Assembly (NCBI GenBank): GCA_036743055.1
Contig: DAINQE010000006.1
Coordinates: 1 to 64,000, forward strand
Reading direction: 5' to 3'
Source of the DNA: Sabulitectum sp036743055
Lineage (GTDB): Bacteria > Fermentibacterota > Fermentibacteria > Fermentibacterales > JCC-6
DNA: 64,000 bases
In this document: positions 58,361-64,000 of the stretch, in pieces
How positions within the stretch are numbered: the stretch's first letter is position 1
How the letters are laid out: each line of letters begins with the position of its first letter
Made by a program: the position numbers and the translations under genes
Notes under the pieces: model-generated
What the model saw: the letters and a program-made list of their open reading frames with translations, nothing else
Databases searched by the model: none
What the model was told of the DNA's origin: nothing

Positions 58361-59616
58361 TTATCCCTTTCCTCCGCTCTAACGGGCACTTCTCCGCCCT
58401 TCATGGATATCCTCAGCCTGTCCCCGGGGCAGATACGGCGGGCGCTTCCCACCGGTTTTCCCTCGAGGTCCCTCACCACGGCCCAGCCCAGCTGGAGCAT
58501 TTTTTCGGGGTTCCGTACCTCCACCGCCGCGTCCAGCGCGGAAAGCTCCCTCTCGGCTCTCCTGAACCTGTTTCCCGCAGCAAGGGCTATTCTGGATCTG
58601 ATCTCCTCGAGGGTCCTCTTTCCCCGTTCCGGGACGGTCTCCAGGTTCCTCATTGCCTGGGAAACCAGGCCGTCCAGCCGCATCTTCTCCATTCTCAGCC
58701 TCGGGGTCACCGAACCAGCAAGGATCCTGGCCTGCCTGCTCACCGAATCGTCGAAGGCGGCCACGGCATCCACCAGAAGCGAGGCGGCGTGGGTTGGGGT
58801 CTTCGCCCTTGTGTGGGCGGCGTGGTCCGGCAGGGTGGTGTCGACTTCGTGGCCTATGGCGGAGATAACCGGCCAGGGAAGCTGGGCTATGGTCCTTGCT
58901 ATTGCCTCGCTGTTGAACCAGGCCAGGTCGGTTGCGGACCCGCCCCCCCTTGTAAGGACCACTGCGTCCAGGGTTCCGCAGATGCCGCTCATCAGGAGGC
59001 GGTTGAAGGCCCCGCACACCGAGGATGACGTTTCGGAGCCCTGCATGGTTGCGCTGCTTGCATATACCCTGAATGGGTAACCAGATTCCTCCAGTGTCTT
59101 CATGAAGTCTCTCATGGCGGCGGTGCCCCGCGCAGTGACCAGGCCAACCGTAAGCGGCACCGCGGGGAAGGGGAGGGTTCCGTTCTCCGCAAGCACTCCC
59201 TCCCTGCCAAGTTTCTCCACCAGCCTGGCAAGGTGTATCGCCTGGGAATCACCGCTGAAGAAGGGATCGTAGCCCTTCATCACTATCTGGAACCTGCCGT
59301 TCCGCTCCCAGAAGTTCACTGCGGCCAGTATCCGCACCTCGGAGTTGTTCTCAAGGGAGAAGACCCGCCCCTCACGGCCGGTCTCTATGGAGATAGCCGC
59401 CCGGTCCCCGGCAAAAAGTGCGCAGTCCACCACGGCGGGGGGCTGTTCTCCGGGGGGTGACGGGTCCGCCAGCTGAAAATAGGTGTGTCCCCGGCCGGAG
59501 GCCTGCCTGAGCCCGGTAACGACCCCCCTTACCCAGAATTCACCTGGAAAACCGCGGTGCAGGAGGTCCTTTACAGAGCGGTTGAGCTCCAGGACGGTGA
59601 GTTCTTCGGTGGACAA
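58357..59616 (-). CDS. xseA: Exodeoxyribonuclease VII large subunit
   Basis: XseA with XseB degrades single-stranded DNA. It is 419 residues: an OB-fold start (FWVRGVVTGLRQASGRGHTYFQL), then the catalytic domain with TARGTAAMRDF, VVLTRGGGSATDLAWFN, and the conserved AIGHEVDTTLPDHAAHTRAKTPTHAA, which holds catalytic His/Asp residues. A long coiled coil and a C-terminal OB-like tail follow. It is coupled to xseB by a 4-bp overlap. Confidence 0.95.
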   Translation of the reverse strand: MSTEELTVLELNRSVKDLLHRGFPGEFWVRGVVTGLRQASGRGHTYFQLADPSPPGEQPPAVVDCALFAGDRAAISIETGREGRVFSLENNSEVRILAAVNFWERNGRFQIVMKGYDPFFSGDSQAIHLARLVEKLGREGVLAENGTLPFPAVPLTVGLVTARGTAAMRDFMKTLEESGYPFRVYASSATMQGSETSSSVCGAFNRLLMSGICGTLDAVVLTRGGGSATDLAWFNSEAIARTIAQLPWPVISAIGHEVDTTLPDHAAHTRAKTPTHAASLLVDAVAAFDDSVSRQARILAGSVTPRLRMEKMRLDGLVSQAMRNLETVPERGKRTLEEIRSRIALAAGNRFRRAERELSALDAAVEVRNPEKMLQLGWAVVRDLEGKPVGSARRICPGDRLRISMKGGEVPVRAEERDK

Positions 59617-59628
59617 CTGTGTTTCGCT

Positions 59629-60009
59629 CTAGTGCAGGGTGAGGGAGTACTCCCCGCCGCCATGACCTGCGTCGTGGACCACTATATAGAATGGCCCGGA
59701 GTATGCGGCGGAAACGGTCACGGATTCATCTCCATCGGTTAATCCGGTGGCGACGGCGAACTCCATCGCGTAGATGAAGTCCTCTCCATAGGGGAGGGAC
59801 ATGAAGTGGTCGAAATCCATCTCCTCGGAGACCGCAGCCAGGTTAAGGTCGGTGGCTCCCTCAAGGGAGACCAGAGTTATCCAGTAAACGGTTTCTTCCC
59901 CCAGGGAGACCGTGTAGACCGCGGTGCCCCCGCGCTGGATGGTATCGGTTACCTCCAGCAGGGGAGAGGAGGTGAGCACCGTTGAAACGAGAATGAGCAG
60001 TACCGTCAT
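59629..60009 (-). CDS. Small secreted protein with a PPC-like fold
   Basis: This encodes 126 residues with a signal peptide (MTVLLILVSTVLTSS). The mature part is beta-rich (GGTAVYTVSLGEETVYWITL, AYSGPFYIVVHDAGHGGGEYSLTL) and resembles bacterial pre-peptidase C-terminal (PPC) domains that usually sit at the ends of secreted enzymes. Here the domain stands alone. It lies 12 bp upstream of xseA on the same strand, which may only be a chance transcript neighbour. Function is unknown. Confidence 0.72.
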   Translation of the reverse strand: MTVLLILVSTVLTSSPLLEVTDTIQRGGTAVYTVSLGEETVYWITLVSLEGATDLNLAAVSEEMDFDHFMSLPYGEDFIYAMEFAVATGLTDGDESVTVSAAYSGPFYIVVHDAGHGGGEYSLTLH

Positions 60010-60445
60010 TTTTCATCTCCATTCGCCTGAAAAATACAATGGCGAAAAAGCGTTCCCGGGTCAATAGAGCCAACCTGACTGGCCCATGACCTGTAACTGA
60101 CCATTAAAAGAAGAGATGATCCCAAGAAGAATCGGAACCGAAGCCGTGCTCCCACAAAAAGGCCCCGCTATTCTCAGTTTTTATAGAAGTCGTTTTACTG
60201 GCAAATTAAAACAGGACTAATGACAAAAAGCGGAGGAGTATCCGCCCTCCCAGGGGGAAGGTCCAGCCATGAAAGGGAGTTATCCCATACGCTGTGGAGC
60301 GTTTCAAATGGGAAGTGTCCCATGGCACAAATCACCACCGGAAGAAATGATAGCTTATCGCAGTATCCAGGGGGACTGTCGTAGTGGGGCTTCCCCGAAA
60401 CCCCTTGGCGGTGTATTATCACCTGACAGAACGAAAGGAAGACCA
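60010..60445 (+). other. 436-bp intergenic stretch with possible promoter and leader
   Basis: No convincing gene lies here. TTTACT (60194-60199), an 18-base spacer and TAATGA (60218-60223) could be a weak promoter for the kinase gene. The following 222 bases are a long leader with a small hairpin (60230-60234 with 60241-60245). An open frame from the ATG at 60269 runs in frame into the kinase gene but its first 59 codons do not look like protein. No known riboswitch or stable RNA was recognised. Confidence 0.45.
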
Positions 60446-62011
60446 ATGAAAGAGGAGTTCCTCAGAAGCAGAAAGTCCATAGCCGTCCGTGACATCTCCG
60501 GCATCACGATGCCCCTTGGATCGGTGGATGGAGAGCCCGTTCCCCCCTGGGTCTCCGAGGGGAGGGAGGTTTACAGGCGCGGTCTGATACTGGCGCTGGA
60601 CCAGGCGGTGAAAAGGGCGTTCCCCGAGTGCAGGCTCTGGGTGGAGCACTCAATAAGCCTGGGCTACAGGTTCAGGATAGAGGGCCTGGGGGCAGGAGGG
60701 GAGAGGGATGCCTGCGCGGCCATCGAGAGGGAGCTCTCCGCCATAGTGGAGGAAGCATTGCCCATCGATCACTATATATTGTCTTCGGAAGAAGCATTAG
60801 GGCTTGTGGGCGAACACTCACTTCTGCCCAGATGGCACAAAGGGAAGGATGACTACAAGGCCAATGCCCTTGGGGATTCCTGGGCGTTCGCCATGGGACC
60901 CACCGTTCCCGATACTTCCTGGCTCACCGTCTGGGAACTGAAACCCATGGATGGCGCCTTCCTCCTCCGTTTCCCGGGAAGCGGCAAGTGGCCGGAGATC
61001 GCTCCTTACATGGACAGCCCGAAACTCTCCCGGGAACTCGACCTGGAGGAGAAGCACATATCCAGGATGAGGGTTCACACGGTGGACATGCTCAACCGCA
61101 GGATACGGGAGGACAGCGGCAGGCAGCTTGTGATGATGAGCCACTTCTATCAGAACCGCAGGATCGTTCAGATAGTCAGCAGGCTGGGGGATGAGTTCCC
61201 TCACAAGCGGATAGTGATGATCGCCGGACCTTCCTGCAGCGGCAAGACCACCTTTACCAGGATGCTGGCAACCTACCTCCGGGCGGAGGGGTTCGGAACC
61301 AGGATGATCAGTGTGGACAACTACTTCCACAACCGCTCGGAAACCCCCAGGAACAAGGACGGCAGCTACGACTTCGAATGCCTGGGAGCCCTTAACACTC
61401 AGCTCTTCGGTGAACATGTCTCCAGGCTCGTGACCGGTGAAACGGTGAAGCTGCCGGTCTTCGATTTCCATACGGGTACAAGGCAGGACGGCGTTGAGCC
61501 CATGACCCTCAGGGACGACGAGTTCCTTCTGATAGAGGGCATACACGGCCTGAACGACAGCCTCACCCCGGGCGTTGACGCAAGCAGGAAGTTCAAGGTT
61601 TACATAAGCGCCCTGACCACACTGAACATCGACAGGCTGACCAGGATGTCCACATCCGACGGCAGGCTGATGAGAAGGATAGTAAGGGACAGCTTCCGCA
61701 GGGGCTACTCTGCCACGGACACCATAAACGGTTGGGCCAGCGTGAGAAGGGGTGAGAGGATGAACATCTTCCCCTACCAGGAACAGGCGGACATGATGTT
61801 CAACTCGGCCCTTCCGTATGAGCTGCCTGTACTGAAGCCCTACCTCGTTCCACTGCTGGAGGACGTTCAGGAGGGAACGGCGGCCTGGAACGACGCAAGC
61901 CGGCTGTTGAGGCTTCTGGACTGTGTGGAGCACATAAGCGAAGATGTAGTACCCAGATTGAGTATTCTCAGGGAGTTCATTGACGGCCTCCTTCTTGATT
62001 GGAGCGAATGA
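60446..62011 (+). CDS. Uridine-kinase-like nucleoside kinase with ThrRS-like N-terminus
   Basis: This encodes about 521 residues. The ATG at 60446 follows AAGGAAG and starts the conserved part. Residues 1-230 resemble TGS and second-additional domains of threonyl-tRNA synthetase (VPPWVSEGREVYRRGLILAL and on). The C-terminal half is a P-loop kinase of the uridine kinase family: Walker A GPSCSGKTT near residue 260, SVDNYFHNR, the LIEGIHGLN segment, and RRIVRDSFRRGYSA. This fused form is known in Bacteroidetes and Clostridia and its true substrate is not settled. It overlaps the peptidase gene by 4 bp. Confidence 0.88.
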   Translation: MKEEFLRSRKSIAVRDISGITMPLGSVDGEPVPPWVSEGREVYRRGLILALDQAVKRAFPECRLWVEHSISLGYRFRIEGLGAGGERDACAAIERELSAIVEEALPIDHYILSSEEALGLVGEHSLLPRWHKGKDDYKANALGDSWAFAMGPTVPDTSWLTVWELKPMDGAFLLRFPGSGKWPEIAPYMDSPKLSRELDLEEKHISRMRVHTVDMLNRRIREDSGRQLVMMSHFYQNRRIVQIVSRLGDEFPHKRIVMIAGPSCSGKTTFTRMLATYLRAEGFGTRMISVDNYFHNRSETPRNKDGSYDFECLGALNTQLFGEHVSRLVTGETVKLPVFDFHTGTRQDGVEPMTLRDDEFLLIEGIHGLNDSLTPGVDASRKFKVYISALTTLNIDRLTRMSTSDGRLMRRIVRDSFRRGYSATDTINGWASVRRGERMNIFPYQEQADMMFNSALPYELPVLKPYLVPLLEDVQEGTAAWNDASRLLRLLDCVEHISEDVVPRLSILREFIDGLLLDWSE

Positions 62012-63894
62012 TGCATATCCTGCTGGTGTTCCTCTGTGCCTGGAGCCCCAGGTTCAGCCCCATGGTCCTCACCAGGCCGCTTACCCCATCTCTGGAACCC
62101 CTCTACCAGGAATTCGAACTGGAACCGGTGGACGTTCTCCACTACGACCTCTCCATTGACATCGACCGGGCCCAGGAGACCATAGACGCAGTTGCGGAGA
62201 TAACTCTGGTACCCACCGAGAGCGGTCTCACGGAGTTCAAGCTCTACCTGAAGCAGCTCACCGTCACCGAAGTGACAGGCGCGGCTTCATACGATCATGT
62301 GGAGGACTCCCTGTTCATAACGCTGCCAGGTCCTGTGTCTCCTCCTGATACCGTTGAGCTGGTGATCTCCTACGGCGGAACTCCCCCGGAGGAATCATGG
62401 GGCGGGTTCCACTTCCATCCCCATGCGGTGTACCACATGGGGGTGGGGTTCGTCACCGATCCCTCCATGGGGAAGTACATGTTCCCCTGCCACGACAGGC
62501 CCTCCGACAAGGCCACCTTCGATTTCCATATCACCGTGCCTGACACCCTCTATGCAGTGGCCAACGGCGATTCAGCCGGGGTAACCGACAACATGAACGG
62601 GACCCTCACCTACCACTGGGCCATGGCCCAGCCCATGTCCACTTATCTGGCCGCCCTGAGCGCCGCGGACTACGAGGTTCTCCACGATTCCACCGATTCC
62701 AGGATCTTCTACTATGTCTACTCCTGGGACGTGGAGGACGCACTGGGTTCCTACGTTCACGTTGACCAGATGATGGCAGCGTTCGAGGCCGCATACGGGC
62801 CCTATCCGTGGGACTGCAAGTTCAGCTACGTTCAGACGCCTATTGGAGACATGGAACACCTTTCCCAGGTCTATCATCTGGCTTCCGCTGTGAACGGAAA
62901 CACCAACTACGACTGGCTGCTGGCCCACGAGATGGGCCACATGTGGTGGGGCGACTGCGTCACAGAGAGGTACTGGACAGACGTGTGGCTCTCGGAGAGC
63001 TTTGCCACCTATTCCGAGGCGATATGGATGGAGACCTGCGGCGAGGAAGAGTATCTGGACTACGTGGTCAACAACATCATGAAGCCGTACCTGAACAGCG
63101 GAGAGCTTTTCCCCATCGTGGATCCCCAGACACCCGCCGAACTCTGGAGCAACACCACCTACGAGAAAGGCGCTTCTGTGCTCCACATGCTCCGGATGAT
63201 CATGGGGGACACCCTTTTCTTCAATGCCTATGAAACCTATTTCAGCGCCCACTCATACAGCACCGCCACCACCCAGGACTTCATCGATCACGCAGAGGCA
63301 CAGTACGGGGATCTGAACTGGTTCTTCGAACAGTGGCTCTACGGGGAGGGATATCCCATATACGACATGGGATATGCCTGGGAGCAGCAGGGCGCGCAGT
63401 GGCTTCTCACCATAACCGTGGACCAGATACAGACGGTGGACAACTTCTTCCAGATGCCTGTGGAGTTCCTGGTGCACGGATCCTCCACCGACACCCTGAT
63501 AACCTTCATGAACGACCAGGAGAACCAGCTGGAGACCTTCCTTCTTCCGTTCCAGCCCGTGTCCGTGGAGTTCGATCCCCAGGCGAAGATCCTGAGCACC
63601 GCCGTCCTCGGCGTGGATGAGCAGTCCTCGCCTCCCCAGGGCGGGGTGAGCACCATGTACCTGGGTCCCAATCCCGCAGTGGGCCATTCTTCCATCAACT
63701 GGGGCGGTACCGGGGATATGGAGCTTGCTTACTCGGTCTACGATCTCAGCGGCAGGGTGGTGCTGGAGGGGGTGCTGGAACCTTCTGAGAGAAGCCTCGA
63801 CCTTTCAGGCATTCCATCGGGAACCTATATAGTGGACGTAACAGCAGCCGGCGGCATACGCCAGGCGGCAAGACTGGTGGTCCTGGGAGAATAG
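62008..63894 (+). CDS. Secreted M1-family zinc aminopeptidase with sorting tail
   Basis: This encodes 628 residues from the ATG at 62008 (ATGA overlap with the kinase stop). A signal peptide (MMHILLVFLCAWS) precedes the N-terminal beta domain. The zinc site is HEMGH in LLAHEMGHMWWGD near residue 306, with the third ligand Glu in WLSESFATYSE. The substrate motif usually GxMEN reads GDMEH, a variant known in some bacterial members. The last 85 residues are a sorting-like domain (LGPNPAVGHSSINW, VYDLSGRVVLEG, IPSGTYIVDV), so it is probably exported by a type IX-like route and surface-bound or released. Confidence 0.92.
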   Translation: MMHILLVFLCAWSPRFSPMVLTRPLTPSLEPLYQEFELEPVDVLHYDLSIDIDRAQETIDAVAEITLVPTESGLTEFKLYLKQLTVTEVTGAASYDHVEDSLFITLPGPVSPPDTVELVISYGGTPPEESWGGFHFHPHAVYHMGVGFVTDPSMGKYMFPCHDRPSDKATFDFHITVPDTLYAVANGDSAGVTDNMNGTLTYHWAMAQPMSTYLAALSAADYEVLHDSTDSRIFYYVYSWDVEDALGSYVHVDQMMAAFEAAYGPYPWDCKFSYVQTPIGDMEHLSQVYHLASAVNGNTNYDWLLAHEMGHMWWGDCVTERYWTDVWLSESFATYSEAIWMETCGEEEYLDYVVNNIMKPYLNSGELFPIVDPQTPAELWSNTTYEKGASVLHMLRMIMGDTLFFNAYETYFSAHSYSTATTQDFIDHAEAQYGDLNWFFEQWLYGEGYPIYDMGYAWEQQGAQWLLTITVDQIQTVDNFFQMPVEFLVHGSSTDTLITFMNDQENQLETFLLPFQPVSVEFDPQAKILSTAVLGVDEQSSPPQGGVSTMYLGPNPAVGHSSINWGGTGDMELAYSVYDLSGRVVLEGVLEPSERSLDLSGIPSGTYIVDVTAAGGIRQAARLVVLGE

Positions 63895-63902
63895 GAGGAA
63901 AG

Positions 63903-64000
63903 ATGGCCGGCGAAGGACTTCTGGAGAAGGCCGAGAGGGAGCTGGAGAGCAGGGAGCAGGGTAAGCGCCTGGAGAAAGCCCCCCGGAAAAAGCCCCCGGC
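63903..64000 (+). CDS. Start of a further gene, cut by the window edge
   Basis: An ATG at 63903 follows a strong AGGAGGAAAG site and opens 32 codons of a highly charged, Lys/Glu/Arg-rich sequence (MAGEGLLEKAERELESREQG). It lies 8 bp after the M1 peptidase gene. Too little is present to assign a function. Confidence 0.65.
   Translation, partial: MAGEGLLEKAERELESREQGKRLEKAPRKKPP

Noticed and set aside
60269..60445. 59-codon N-terminal extension of the kinase gene
   Set aside because: Sequence is not protein-like, the family start is at 60446, and a ribosome-binding site precedes that ATG.
1..64000. tRNA or rRNA genes
   Set aside because: Intergenic stretches were read for T-loop and acceptor patterns; none was found, and coding matches to short motifs had no cloverleaf context.

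Overview
The window reads as a piece of one chromosome from an uncultured Gram-negative bacterium. It is GC-rich, tightly packed, and uses AGG very heavily for arginine. Many proteins carry lipoprotein signal peptides, and there is a PorV/UPF0164-type outer-membrane protein. Several secreted proteins end in a short beta-sandwich sorting-like tail of the kind linked to type IX secretion. Together these point to the FCB side of the tree or a related candidate phylum; this is inference, since no rRNA gene is present. A run of 100 N at 46761-46860 marks a scaffolded metagenome or draft assembly.

Layout. 1-1.3 kb: two minus-strand lipoproteins sharing a small C-terminal domain. 1.4-6.9 kb: a tightly overlapping plus-strand operon (GGDEF protein, YtcJ-like amidohydrolase, nadC, coaX, coaC, mtnA) behind a promoter built into a 25-bp palindrome. 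7-17.4 kb: dnaK, then dnaJ-mutS2-dnaG-sigma factor running by overlaps into a BtuFDC-type ABC importer. 17.4-22.1 kb: a PpiD-like chaperone, holA, a coiled-coil zinc-ribbon protein and asd. 22.1-30.6 kb: an envelope operon in which two lytic transglycosylase lipoproteins flank a 1178-residue helical-repeat protein and a coiled-coil/TPR protein. 30.7-37.7 kb: threonine breakdown (kbl and an SDR-type tdh), with a winged-helix/nucleotidyltransferase regulator, an unknown 409-residue protein, thiC and a HEAT-cyclophilin between them. 37.7-39.8 kb: a STAND ATPase with TPRs.

39.8-43.1 kb is visibly richer in A/T and looks accessory: an FG-GAP/VCBS repeat protein, an orphan sorting-domain fragment and a small lipoprotein. 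43.1-49.2 kb (minus strand): a secreted M28 peptidase, a large multi-lamin-tail protein broken only by the assembly gap, a small secreted protein and a SIMPL lipoprotein. 49.2-53.2 kb: yjbQ, glgB, mgtE. 53.3-54.2 kb: two small A/T-rich membrane proteins. 54.4-58.2 kb: membrane protein, PilZ protein, PorV-like protein, polyprenol-kinase-like protein, miaB. 58.2-60 kb: xseB, xseA and a small secreted protein. 60.4-64 kb: a uridine-kinase-like protein, a secreted M1 aminopeptidase and the start of one more gene.

How the genes fit together. Cofactor supply (NAD, CoA, thiamine), replication and protein-folding housekeeping, cell-wall remodelling, and export of surface proteases and adhesin-like proteins dominate. 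A GGDEF protein and a PilZ protein suggest cyclic-di-GMP signalling. No tRNA, rRNA, CRISPR array, insertion sequence, phage gene or recognisable riboswitch was found. The most unusual points are the palindrome-embedded GGDEF promoter, the transglycosylase/scaffold operon, the effector-less STAND protein, the 74-bp sigma factor/lipoprotein overlap, the likely leaderless promoters, the duplicated sorting-domain cassette, and the false gap inside the lamin-tail gene.
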